Shown in pieces: positions 10,701 through 19,679 of a DNA stretch of 64,000 nucleotides. How positions within the stretch are numbered: position 1 is the stretch's first letter; every line of letters begins with the position of its first letter. Below the pieces are notes generated by a model. The model saw only the letters and a list, made by a program, of their open reading frames with translations, ran no database searches and was not told where the DNA came from. This DNA comes from Tremella fuciformis (taxonomy: Eukaryota > Basidiomycota > Tremellomycetes > Tremellales > Tremellaceae), in assembly GCA_032768795.1 (NCBI GenBank), contig CP136494.1, positions 248,001 to 312,000 of the forward strand, in the 5' to 3' direction. The translations under genes and the position numbers were made by a program.

Positions 10701-12747
10701 GATAGAACGCTCGGGCTTCCAGGCTATCAAACTCGCCTCCGCCGTCGCTGCGAATGACTCGGACGCGATCTCCGAGCTGCCGCTCGATCTTGGCTACAAA
10801 CTGCTGCAAGGCGTTGAACGCCTCTGACTTCCGGCCTATCGGGACCACGCCAAGGATCTTGCTCGAGCGCTCGATAGCCACGAGCATGTTCTCGCATCCG
10901 TCAACGGACGTCTCGAATGGCCCGGTAATGTCGACATCAACGCCGACACCGTCGCCGCCGCCTCTGAGCAGCGCGGCGTCACCGGCCTTCGGCGGCCTGG
11001 TAATTTTGGTGCGAGCGCACACCTCGCATGCAGCGGTAACGAACGGATCGTCTTTATAGACTCGCCAGGGCTCGGTAAGTAGGTCTTTCCTACCCAGCTC
11101 TTTCAGACGCTCGATGCCTATATGACCGAGACGCTGATGTTCAGCCTCGAGCGGTGATCTAGCGTCGACTGCGGTTGCAAGCAGGATCGTAGGATGCGTC
11201 CTGCCGAGTCGCACGGTCCAAAGCGAGCCTTTCTTTCGCAGAGCTAGCCTTTCCTGCCGTCGCTCAAGCGTTCCGCCGTCACCCTTGAGATCCGCCCGCC
11301 AGCCCCATCGCAGCAGCCTTGACAGGGAGCAGAGGCTGATTCGAGCTGTCAGGACGTGGTAGACGTCTCGGAGCGTGAGGCGTTGCCCAGACGACAGGAC
11401 AAGATCTATCTCGCCTACTTCGATGGCCTGCATTGTGCCGGTGTCGCTGGCTAGCCCAAAGACTCGGGGCGTCTCGAGACGGCGGACGCGTTTTAGGATC
11501 GACCTGTGCGGTGTCAAGTGGTCGGTAGCTCCGCTGTCGAGCACCCAAACGGGCTCGACGGCCTCTGACTCGACCTGCAGAGTGTCTGCGGTGAACAGGG
11601 CGTCATTACTGGCCTCTGCAGACCCATCCTCGAACCACGGGTTGTCGAGCTGGTCAGGAAAAACGATGCAATCGTCGCTATCATCATCGAGCTCGGCCCA
11701 TTCGGTGGCGGCAACAGTCAAACCGGCCCACGGATCCATGTCAACTTCCAGGGCTGCAGCGAGTAGTCCCGAGTCGGCCTTAGGAGGAATCGTGATCCTC
11801 TTGTCGGCTGCGGCGACGACGTCCTGACGGTCTTGAACGCCCTTGCGTTCACCTCGGCCGCCTCTCTGCCGAGCAGAGCGTCCGCCGCGGCCCTGCAGGC
11901 CGCCGCGCTGCAGTTCTGCAGCCTTCTTGCGGCAATCACGCTCCCAATGACCTTTCTTGCCGCAATGTCGACACTCGTCATTGGCCTTGTCTCTCTCGAA
12001 CCGAGGGCGGCGCTCGACAGCCATCGCGAGCGGTTTGCCACCACCGTTACCTTGACGGCCTTGAGGCGGCCTAGCCCTTCGTCGCGCGATCTCGGTGGTG
12101 TATTTCGAGAGCACGACGGCCCAGGACTGCTTGTCCTTGGCGATGGGGGCCAATTCAGCCCTCACAATGTTGAAGGCGGGGTCAAGGATCGTGGCAAGGA
12201 ATCTCTGAGCGCGCTCGGTGTCGCTCAGGACGATCCCGACGCGCTTGCCGTCCGAAATCGCCTTGGAGAACGTCTCGACGTGAGCGCTCATTTCGTCCGC
12301 AGAGGCGTCCCCTCGCAGGTCTAGAGTCCACAGGCGGGCATGAACAATGCGCTGATTCTCCAGGAGGTCGGCCTCGTGCATTTTGTCGCAATACAGCCAC
12401 ATATCGGCTGCAGCGAGTAGGTCTTCAATGTCGAGCCGAACGGCTTCCGAGACCGTTCCCTTCAACATCGCCTGTGCCCTGCTCTCTCGGGCTTGCCACC
12501 TCTCCCAGTCCTTCTTATCCTCGCTGCTGAACGCGCCAGCCTCGGATCCCGTCGGCATGACGGAACCAGCTCGAGTGCGGCGCTCGGTGGCTGCGACGCG
12601 CCCTGGCTCGAGATCGAGGCCCAAGGCTGCATTCCAGCAGTCTCCAAGCTGCAGGGCGACTTCTACGGCCGCCCGCCACGGCGCATATGACGAAGGATCA
12701 TGCGAGAGTTTTGGGATCGCGTCGATGTTGACTCTGGTGGCGGACAT
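7723..12747 (-). CDS. Copia Gag-Pol polyprotein (1674 aa) with C-terminal extension
   Basis: Start chosen at the ATG at 12747 (MSATRVNIDAIPKL); the few codons upstream have no ATG. Order typical of Ty1/copia: gag; zinc knuckle CRHCGKKGHWERDC; protease VLDSGATDHLTPHRS; GAG-pre-integrase HQRLGHIGIERL...CEVCARTK; integrase core with GVDVDITGPF, IRSDGGGEF and ELNGAAERTIRTVK; reverse transcriptase with RWVFKVK, QADVEGAYLN and LVYVDD; RNase H with DSDWAGCKETRRST, EAEYIAVAEA and the end motif KADILTKSL. About 190 further residues follow with no domain I recognise, and the frame stops only at TGA inside the 3' LTR. No internal stops: looks functional. Confidence 0.95.
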   Translation of the reverse strand: MSATRVNIDAIPKLSHDPSSYAPWRAAVEVALQLGDCWNAALGLDLEPGRVAATERRTRAGSVMPTGSEAGAFSSEDKKDWERWQARESRAQAMLKGTVSEAVRLDIEDLLAAADMWLYCDKMHEADLLENQRIVHARLWTLDLRGDASADEMSAHVETFSKAISDGKRVGIVLSDTERAQRFLATILDPAFNIVRAELAPIAKDKQSWAVVLSKYTTEIARRRARPPQGRQGNGGGKPLAMAVERRPRFERDKANDECRHCGKKGHWERDCRKKAAELQRGGLQGRGGRSARQRGGRGERKGVQDRQDVVAAADKRITIPPKADSGLLAAALEVDMDPWAGLTVAATEWAELDDDSDDCIVFPDQLDNPWFEDGSAEASNDALFTADTLQVESEAVEPVWVLDSGATDHLTPHRSILKRVRRLETPRVFGLASDTGTMQAIEVGEIDLVLSSGQRLTLRDVYHVLTARISLCSLSRLLRWGWRADLKGDGGTLERRQERLALRKKGSLWTVRLGRTHPTILLATAVDARSPLEAEHQRLGHIGIERLKELGRKDLLTEPWRVYKDDPFVTAACEVCARTKITRPPKAGDAALLRGGGDGVGVDVDITGPFETSVDGCENMLVAIERSSKILGVVPIGRKSEAFNALQQFVAKIERQLGDRVRVIRSDGGGEFDSLEARAFYQSAGIQHYMTPRYTPELNGAAERTIRTVKDMIAAMLADSRLPHSYWSFAARYAAVIIMKLSVSARTGLSAWSALTGRERGLDSVLRFGQRCHAQIPSQIRRKASFTIERGEACRILGQSETQSGWIVQLDATGEIAHRRDVKVLEMSEDDEADVGHVTQSDQAQLIPVGSMGGKIASHSSQDDDRDDLEVPGDQPEPGQAQKNVAGVEISEEELTINDPAVAVSNTPEQPRVPRPSRLPVATNRSRIPVADRWTYVPVAETPPAPPVAANTVGRPVREKKAPAKFGAIVERLHSPFAFLSANAADGPVMPVDPRNLAEAMASDDRGEWIAAMEKEIANIESKGTWQEVKLPADRKAVGSRWVFKVKTDADGHVVKHKARLVAQGFSQVPGVDFEETFAPVGRLGSLRLLLAIAAADRMIVAQADVEGAYLNSPIDTEVYIRYPDGMRRRPGCDALLLLKSLYGLKQSARNWWEELGRVLHRQGFLRTNGDWGLYVRQDRQGRIVLVLVYVDDIVIAASSQGEIDDLWTALKAEWTITVIGDVGTVLGMKVSQDKARRTIWLSQPAYIDRVLERFPEHARRRTRSTPLPQDAKIDAEDVSTALTPYQELVGCLLWLAGCTRPDVMFAASYLSRALAAPTRQHWDLAQGVLTYLAHTRTVGLKLGGGKDDGLQGWVDSDWAGCKETRRSTTGWLMEFKGSPITWSSRRQATVSTSTVEAEYIAVAEAAKEAVWLRNLLCELGLEQRSPTPLSCDNQGSIRLAGQPTTHSRTKHIDIKHHLIRELVDTGKVSLRYVSSADQKADILTKSLPAAAHARHFEALGLGRPPAGAERALVHLAAAFSDLEGFGGSGKMLNDKVSRAPNRLPHHVVKPKRRNAASQTHQLAHQQRFAACARGVRDCMHAGGARGSQRGSGLPADTKIIDFGSVLMENGRTPSHQPEGGRTQDRATFATCVFGPISSWSEDQQAWGCPAGPWHNRQTCCGHLQPADFEGEC
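7729..7738 (-). other. Polypurine tract of the copia element
   Basis: Minus-strand GAGGGGGAG immediately before the 3' LTR; also present at the same place in the remnant ending at 25340. It overlaps the last codons of the polyprotein. Confidence 0.7.
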
Positions 12748-13074
12748 GACGATAAAGGTATGTAGGGGATGGTCTGTGCACACGCGGGGGTGCTGATTTT
12801 GATAGATATGATGGCAGAGTGTGCGTCAGCGGAACGATACCTCGCTGAGGACGACTTTCGCAATAGAGCGCCTGTTACTAGGCCCGACGCTCTCCCTGTG
12901 TGCTTACGAGGTGTCCTCGTTCTTCCTCTAGCCTTCTCTGACGGCTAGGAACTTCCTCGAGCGTCCGCGACGGTAGACGGCGACGGCTCGGTTTGTGGCA
13001 ATGTCTAGAGCGTCTGCGGCGGCGGCGACGGCTCGATAGACAGCCCGTATGCTCTCTGTAGTCTCGGGCTGAGA
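12748..13074 (-). other. Copia 5' leader between primer site and start codon
   Basis: About 330 bases of untranslated leader on the minus strand, between the primer-binding site and the polyprotein ATG. No reading frame of note; packaging signals would be expected here but none can be identified by eye. Confidence 0.5.
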
Positions 13075-13090
13075 CTTGGGACTTTTAATC
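13075..13090 (-). other. Primer-binding site resembling a tRNA-Lys(UUU) anticodon arm
   Basis: Immediately inside the 5' LTR the element-sense strand reads GATTAAAAGTCCCAAG. Its complement, CTTGGGACTTTTAATC, has the form of the 5' side and loop of a tRNA-Lys anticodon arm (loop CUUUUAA, anticodon UUU). Copia-group elements are known to prime from half-tRNAs cut in the anticodon loop. The same 16 bases stand at 27798-27813 in a second copy. Complementarity to the host tRNA is inferred, since that gene is not in the window. Confidence 0.7.
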
Positions 13091-13254
13091 TGTTACAAAA
13101 TGATGAGAGCTATGCATTCGTCCCTCTCTGCAGTTCTCTACTTATGAGCTGTCGCTCTGCTCAAGCCATCTACATAAGGTTACTCATTTGGCCGCAAGAG
13201 GCAATTCTGACCCTATGAGGCGTCCTCGGGGTCCTCGGGGCCTATTGTTCAACA
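13091..13254 (-). repeat. 5' LTR of the intact copia element (164 bp)
   Basis: Same sequence as 7565-7728. Followed by the target duplication TTTAT and then by the continuing Harbinger transposase reading. Confidence 0.95.
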
Positions 13255-13259
13255 TTTAT

Positions 13260-13640
13260 GGCCGGGAATCAACTGGTCCCGCTGTACAAGAAAAACATAG
13301 GCGAGTCGGAGCTGACAGGATGTTGAGTGAGTCCAGTTCCGGGATCCGCTTTAAAGCAATATCTAACAGGTGACAGCTGTTCTTCAATCGTCGTGCGGTC
13401 AAGGCCCGTGTCATGGTCGAGCAGGCTTTTGGGATCATGTAGAACCGCTTTGGAATGCTGTCAACGTTGCCTCAAAGGCTTCAGGAAGATCGAGGCGCGG
13501 CTCGACCCCACCTTATTATCGTGGCTGTGGCTATCCTGCATAATCTGACAGTGAAAGCTTCCCACACCGTCAACATCGAAGTTGAGGACGAAGGCGACGA
13601 ATGCCCCACACAGGCCAACGATACCCTCAACCGGGCCCTC
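13260..13640 (+). pseudogene. PIF/Harbinger transposase, 3' half, broken
   Basis: Continuation of the transposase cut at 7559. It reads NQLVPLYKKNIGESELT, then a likely 50-bp intron (13328-13374, GTGAGT...CAACAG, boundaries approximate), then FFNRRAVKARVMVEQAFGIM, a TAG stop (13438-13440), NRFGMLSTLPQRLQ and LIIVAVAILHNL. The VEQAFG and LHNL segments are typical of the C-terminal part of DDE_Tnp_4 transposases. The in-frame stop and the inserted copia make it a pseudogene. Confidence 0.75.
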
Positions 13641-13740
13641 CCCTCCCCGAGCACTATCGACGTCGAGATCGGCTCGTGGACGCGAGGGGGGAGACTCAAG
13701 GTGTGTAGATCCCGACGAGTACGAGGAATGAGCCTGCATG

Positions 13741-15160
13741 CACTCTCTTCTCTATCTAAGTATCATCATTGCTCATCGCAGCATCGTACGACGCCACGTC
13801 TTTCCATACGGTGGCCTAGTCCATCTCGGGCCTATATTCCAAGATGGACTGTGCCATCCTCGTACAGGTCGTCTCACTCTCTCTTGCTTCCTCGCTCGAC
13901 GGGCATCTCTGGCGCTCTTGGCGTGAGACGAGCAGCCTGGACCAATTCTCGCTCGAGCTCTTTCGGCTCGGCCTGTCTTCCTCGAGCTTTATTCCGATGG
14001 TCCTCGGATTCCTGCATGAGCTCGCGCATATCAGCTAAAAGACGCCCGCTAGCTCAAACGGCGCACCACTCAAGCAAGCCGCACTGCTTGGTCGCTGAGA
14101 ATCCGCGATCACAGAGGGCAGGGCGCAGGGGTGACGGGGAGGCCTTCCAACCTATTATTTATCAGAAGCGTTGCAGAAGGGAGCAGGTCCCCGGGCTCGG
14201 TTGCACTCTCCAAGGGCACGCTGCCAGCCGCTTGAAGATCTCAAGGCTATCCTGGGTGCCCTGTGTCTCTTCGGCACAACGACAATGGAACGCCTCGATC
14301 ATCGTGTTCCGTACATCCAATGTACATAGACGTCCGTAGATCAGGATTTCCTCCTTGAATGTAACTCATGATCGGGAACAAGAGGTCCCGGTACTCGCGT
14401 GTGTTGAGCTTGGCGCCTGTCAGACGGTGTCAGCGACGTACTGCACATGAAGGAGAGACTAAGAATGACGAGCCCTTCGTCTCCAGTTTTTCATTCTCGG
14501 CCTCTTCCTCTGCTTTCTTCAGCCTGTCAGGCCCACAGTCCTCAGAGGTGCCAAGAGCGATCTTCCACGCTCCGTTTTGGAACGAGGGTTGCAGAGGTCT
14601 AATCCAGTTATCACGTCAAATCAGCACAGAAGCTTCTGGGTCTGACAGGAGCCGAAGGAACGCGTTGAACTTTCTGCATGACGCTGTCTGCGTCCTTCCT
14701 TTCGGGGCTTGAGTGTTGAACAATAAGCACCGTGAACGCCTCATAGGGTCAGAATTGCCTCTTTGGGCAGGATGCGGAGGAGAACAATAGGACGACGGCG
14801 ATGCTGCTGTGCACAGGCCGTCTGACTGCATTATATATGTAGAATCAGCCCCAAAAGGGCGAATGCATACCACGCTCATTTTGTAACATTGAGGCCCATG
14901 GCTTAGAGTACTCCGCAGCAGCCACCATGACAATGGCGTTCTTCGTCCTGCCACCGTTAGGAGTGATGTAACGCTTTTAGTGATTGGTTGTCGTCCATAC
15001 CCGTCCACTCGATGAGAAGATCGAGTGAGGTTTACCCGCCTGGCTCTCTCTCTCGGTCGTCTCCGGCCCAGTCTGGCCCTCTCCTCGACGATCCTCCTCC
15101 AGCACTGCGGTGATCTCTTTCAGGGAATCTCGACCGCGACGACGTGACATTGAGATCACG
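13741..15160 (-). pseudogene. Possible second (Myb/SANT-like) ORF of the Harbinger element, decayed
   Basis: On the minus strand there are open patches in several frames: an N-terminal piece around 15160-14980 (MSRRRGRDSLKEITAVLEEDRR), then GRTKNAIVMVAAAE near 14930, WKIALGTSEDCGPDRLKKAEEEAEN near 14580-14500 and MRELMQESEDHRNKARG near 14030. Harbinger elements usually carry a second gene for a Myb/SANT DNA-binding protein beside the transposase, and this lies where it would be expected. I see no complete SANT signature, and the solo LTR at 14714-14888 interrupts it, so the identity is inferred mainly from position. Confidence 0.35.
14714..14888 (+). repeat. Solo copia LTR (175 bp) with TTGAG target duplication
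   Basis: Begins TGTTGAACAATAAGCACCGTG and ends CATTTTGTAACA. It is flanked by perfect 5-bp duplications TTGAG (14709-14713 and 14889-14893), so it is a complete insertion reduced by LTR-LTR recombination. Related to, but distinct from, the 164-bp LTR of the intact element: both share ACGCCTCATAGGGTCAGAATTGCC. Confidence 0.9.
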
Positions 15161-15575
15161 GATGGGATCTGAGAGAGCTAAAGCGCGTCAGGGCGAGGCA
15201 AAGAAAGGAAGACTGCGAAAAGAGAGACCGGCGTACAGTCGAAAGAGAATCGCGCTATACTCGTAGGCCTTGTTGCGCGCCGGCCAAAAACGGGCTGGGT
15301 TGGGTCGACAGCGCGGGACTGACAATTTGGAACAGCGGGGTGTGACTCATGTTCTTAGAGTAGGCACCCGTTTGCGAGCAATAGGAATGAATGCGCGTGT
15401 TCCGTGCACGCTTTAATCACGTTTTGTTACGCACCATTGGCAACAAACATCTTGTCTTTGCCCTTGGCCTCACGGCATTCGGCACCTTCCTCCCCTCCTC
15501 GTCGCCATCCTGCGTGAGCCTTACGACAGGCTGGTGTAATGGGCGAGCAGCTCGTGCTTGATATATATTTATATA

Positions 15576-15606
<31 letters not shown>

Positions 15607-16066
15607 CGTCCACGACGTTGTCTTCACATCTGCCATTCGTCTCGTGATTCATGTGCATCTGCATTTACTATCTCCCTGTCTATCGAGCAACCCTGAGCAC
15701 AACACCGTCTAAGGCCACATCGCTTGCGCGGTTCCTTCCACTCGACCCTCTGAGCCCTCAGCTCTTTGTGCTTGTTTTGTGGCCTGGCCAACTCCTTGGC
15801 GGGGCCAACCCATACTCCATACTCCCTGTGCTGCATCTCGGCGCCGTCCTTGAGCGTTCATCTTTGTGGGCCTCGTGCGACATAGCGCCGTCCTCTAAGG
15901 TTCAGGAATGGTGAAAGACTGTCAAGAAACTAGACGACAACATACTGTTTTGGATAGGCTATCGGTCAAAAATGTCGGAGCAGGGAGCTGGTACTCTCTT
16001 TGAAGCATGCAATCTGCAGTGTTATACACTAGTATTTAGGTTTGTGTGAGCCGCCTGTGCATTGCA
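15161..16066. other. No gene seen; GA microsatellite
   Basis: Contains (GA)n at about 15581-15606. Only short open frames without recognisable domains. Confidence 0.5.
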
Positions 16067-16070
16067 TTGG

Positions 16071-16165
16071 GAGACCCGTGCAGTAGAAGACCCATGCATT
16101 GAGAAACCCATGCATCAGGAGTCCCATGCATTCGGAAACCTGTGAATACGGACCCGTGCATTAGG
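16071..16165 (+). repeat. 16-bp tandem repeat, about six imperfect units
   Basis: Successive units of the form GAAACCCATGCATCAG or GAGTCCCATGCATTCG, starting at 16071, 16087, 16103, 16119, 16135 and 16151. Three units of the same family lie in the opposite orientation at about 6425-6470. It is followed by a twice-repeated GGTTTATCCCCC[A/G]GTCGT (near 16180 and 16281). Confidence 0.7.
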
Positions 16166-17844
16166 CTCCAGACCACGCGGTTTATCCCCCAGTCGTGATC
16201 TAATGTCATTACGCATTCACTCTAATGGGGACTTGCAAGATGAGCTAATCGGATTAGCTTTACCACGTGGCTCCCACATGGTTTATCCCCCGGTCGTCCT
16301 AGCACATCTACTCGTACTGTATCGACTGGCAAGGCCATCGACATGTACCTACTCGTGTTCACCAACCTCGACACAGGCACCATTGCCTACTACGTCTATG
16401 CCTCCGAGATCCTGTCCTACAACCTGTGCGCCCAGGATGCGTACCGACCTATCCTAAGGCAGGAAACGCTCACTGACAAGCAGGTATGGCTCTGTTCATC
16501 CTTGTTCAGAATTGCGGCAATGCCTTCACACAGTTTGGCAAACCCCGTCGCTCTCGTCGCCATCAGTTGTGGGTACTATGTACATATAGACATTGTCTAC
16601 CTCGCACTCGACACGTATTTCTTCTTCCTCGTCTACTTCTGCTCTCAAGAGACATGACAGCTCACCGTTGACAACGTTTCGCTCATCCTCGATTACCGCG
16701 GCGGCATCAAGCGGAGAGGGGGGGGGGGGGGGGGCTATTGCGGTGATGCACACCCTGCGCCATGTCCGAGGGGTAGATCTGCAAAGGTAGGCTGGGCAAG
16801 GAGAAGGAGGACTCTGATAGGGTGGCGCTGGTAGGAACAGGCAAGTCTTGGGAGCAAGTCTTGAAACTCCAGTGTCAGTCACTATAACAGGGGAAAGGTG
16901 TTCAGGAGGCTATCAAGGTCGTGAGTGAGGGAATACACCGGCAGGTTACTCGAGTCACGGATGATCTTCATGGTAAGTTATTCAACGTCGGATTGGGCCT
17001 TTACAGTGAATACTCGTGGTTACCCAAAAGTCTGTAGTCTGATGGCCGACTCGATGTCAAGCTTCACTGCATCGGCTGGGCGTGTAATGGGGCCTGGAGA
17101 CAACGGTAGTTATGCTGATGACACGTACAGTACAGTGATACTGAACGCCCCTTGCGTCTATCTTGTGCTCTACGTACCTCGTAGCGCAACTCACCTCGTA
17201 CGTCTTAGTGATGTGGACAGCAATGCATGGTAGGTAGGCTAAGAGCTGCCAGCTACTGCCGCTACCCGCTACCAATTACGTCGGGCTCTGCTCTAGCAAT
17301 CACATTTACCCACATTGGCATCAACACTGTCTTGTCGCACCTGGATCCAATCTTCGACGAGCCACAGACTGGGTCGGACCGCCAAATTTCACCCACCATG
17401 GCAGATGACTGGTGATCATTTGTGTCTGCAGATCGCAGCCCAGGCTCAGAGGCAGACGAGCTTTTAGCCTGGGTATTGAGCAGGATCGCTCGGAACAGCA
17501 GGTCGTTTGTTGTTCCTTGACCGGGCTTGACTCGATGACGAACGGATGACGATCCAGGATACAGTAGGCTCCATTCCCAAGGGGTCTGCCTAAAACAGCA
17601 TCAGAGGTATTAATGACATGCATGCCTCGGCTCATCCACCTTCGATGGCAGGGAGTAATTACCTGGTCGTAAAGTTGCAAGAAGCGTGCTCCCGACTGTC
17701 CTTCTCTGATGCTTCAGCAAGATCGACGGCGTGGAGAAAGAGCTTCTATACCAATCACACTGGTTGTCCAAGTTCCGGTCTTTTGCATCTGTTCTCTCTC
17801 ATACTCTACACCATCAAGCAGGCTGGAAGATACTCTATTGTCGG
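16166..17844. other. No supported gene; small repeats
   Basis: A 17-base run of G lies at 16718-16734. At 17229-17320 is a copy of a dispersed repeat (GCTAAGAGCTGCCAGCTAC...GCAATCACAT) seen again near 28340-28420. An open stretch around 16343-16480 has no recognisable domain and ends in a possible splice donor. Confidence 0.4.
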
Positions 17845-18265
17845 TTACACCCATCTTTCGGGTTGGCCAGCAGGTGGCGCGGGCAAAGGGCGAGGCCCTC
17901 CAGGTCGTGCGGTGGATCTCGTCGGTACCGGAGGAGCATCGTCTTCTTCTGCTTTTGCTGCATCGTCTGTTTCGGAGGAGGCCGCAGGAACATCGTGCTC
18001 ATGCTTGAGCTCCAGCTCATCTTTCGGGACGTCGGCAGGATGCGAACGCGGCGGAGGGGAAGGCGGGGTGTCATCATCGATACTCGGAGTCTCCCCAGCA
18101 GGCGGATGAAGGGGGACCGTTTCTGGTTCTTCGTCCAGCTCGAGCTCTCCGCGCTCTGCCTCCTCCATGATCTCGTCCTTCTCACCCCCACCTTCCACCA
18201 CTCCCTCCTCCAGAGTGGTCGAGTTGCGGTGCTCGGTAGCCACAAGAGTTCGGATAGGACCCGCG
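17845..18265 (-). CDS. Possible C-terminal exon of an unidentified acidic, proline-rich protein
   Basis: Minus-strand frame preceded by a plausible acceptor (AAGAGTAG at about 18266-18273). It encodes an acidic, Glu/Asp-rich segment (EEGVVEGGGEKDEIMEEAERG) and ends proline-rich (PPVPTRSTARPGGPRPLP...PERWV). Upstream on the same strand the reading RPRAVPVKKRKSSARVL and a good intron (GTGAGC...CACACAG, near 18348-18303) hint at more exons, but I could not phase them together. Function unknown; could be low-complexity noise. Confidence 0.3.
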
Positions 18266-18329
18266 CACTACTCTTTCTCTTCTTCACGGGTACTGCCCTC
18301 GGCCTCTCCACAGACTGTGTGTAGAGTGA

Positions 18330-19679
18330 GAGGCTGGCTGTAGAGAGCTTTGCTCACGACAGGCTGTGTGGGGCCGGGACTTCGCTGCCTTCCATCTGCT
18401 AGAGTAGCCTTGCCGAGGAGTCGCTTCTGTCTTAAGGACTGGGCGGGATCCTGAGGGGGCAACTGGGATGAAGGGCCTGTTGGGACGGTGAGGCAGAGGA
18501 AGGACCTGAAAGGTGGAGAGTGTAGGGTGCTGTGATATCCTTGGTGCGATACATACAAGCCTTCTTGGGACTCTAGCTATCTCGGATGAAAATGTTTGTC
18601 CGGACCGAGATTAGAGAAATTATCATGACTAGAGGACTGGGGGATGGGATGGAAATGGGAGGCAAGGCATTGTACGGGGACGAGAGATCCCCACACTGCC
18701 TTGATATTGCCGATGAGCACGCACGGATGTGGTCTCTGCGTATGTAATGCAGGTCGTTGTCATCGATTCAGCTGATGCTGTAGAGTCACAGACGTATTCG
18801 ATACTCTACCTGAAGCGACGCTTGGTCGGTGAGGCATTGCTCGCATGCATGCGTGGGGACTGTGCCTTTCTTTATCCACATTGCGTTGATGTACATGTAC
18901 AGTATTGTCACAATGTACATTACAATGCTGATGATGAAGAGATCGGGTTAGGTGGACGGCCTGACGCAGGTCGTTCGTTTCCTTTGGCACAGTGTTGCCT
19001 CAATCAGAGACCAGACCAGACCGTCAGTCACAACGGGCACAAGGAAGCTCTCCCTGGCGTGGCTTATGTAGCGTGATGACATACTGCTGTGAATACTCAG
19101 CTCCCATAGTGTTCCCGATCACTATTGGTAGAGTACCTCTCCGTCATTGAAAGCCCTCCACAGTCCCTCCGAGCAGCGCAGCGCACCATAGCCACTCGAT
19201 GTCCGCCCGCCCGCCCGCCCGCGATCGCGTCACTGTTGTCTTCGTGATGACCAAAATATCAAGAAGACGTGGTCATACTTACTGTATGCAGCGCCGATTG
19301 TCCAGGCCCAGCTCCTCGTTGAAAGATGACCAGCTCTCAACTTTGGCAGTCGTGCGAGTATCACTGTAGGCATGCGCGGTTTGCTGCACGCACAAGGCAC
19401 ACTGGTCGTCTCCTTCGTATGAGTTATTCTGGAGGCGACTTGCCCCCGTATCAGTCGCAGATAATCTCTATGTGATCATGGGTGGTCGAGCTTCCCATGA
19501 TTGAAGCTACAGAGCCAGCGTCGGCAACCTTGTATCTCGCCGCTTGCCTGAACAGGGCACAGCGTGTCAATCATTATTTCATCGACTGTCATCAAACATG
19601 AAACAAGACACGGTGTGTCAAATCGTCAGTCTTCATCCCACCCATGTCAACCGCCGCCGCCGCCGCCGATGGGTCAACA
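18330..19679. other. No supported gene
   Basis: Apart from the possible upstream exons mentioned for the acidic protein there is no reading with recognisable features. A short (CCCG)n run lies at about 19204-19222. Confidence 0.45.

Larger units (their letters stand above)
7565..13254 (-). mobile_element. Intact Ty1/copia retrotransposon inserted in the Harbinger transposase
   Basis: 5690-bp element on the minus strand, bounded by two LTRs (7565-7728 and 13091-13254) that appear identical by eye. It is flanked by a perfect 5-bp target duplication TTTAT (7560-7564 and 13255-13259). The host reading runs ...DSGF on the left and resumes with YKKNIGESELT on the right, which shows where it landed. 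A single uninterrupted polyprotein, a primer site and a purine tract are present. Identical LTRs and an intact frame mean a very recent insertion, probably still competent. Confidence 0.95.

Noticed and set aside
7723..12783. Many plus-strand frames opposite the copia polyprotein
   Set aside because: Shadows of the minus-strand polyprotein in GC-rich sequence.
17618..18109. 163-codon plus-strand frame rich in Ser/Gly
   Set aside because: Antisense to the more biased acidic minus-strand frame at 17845-18265; no motif and no splice support.
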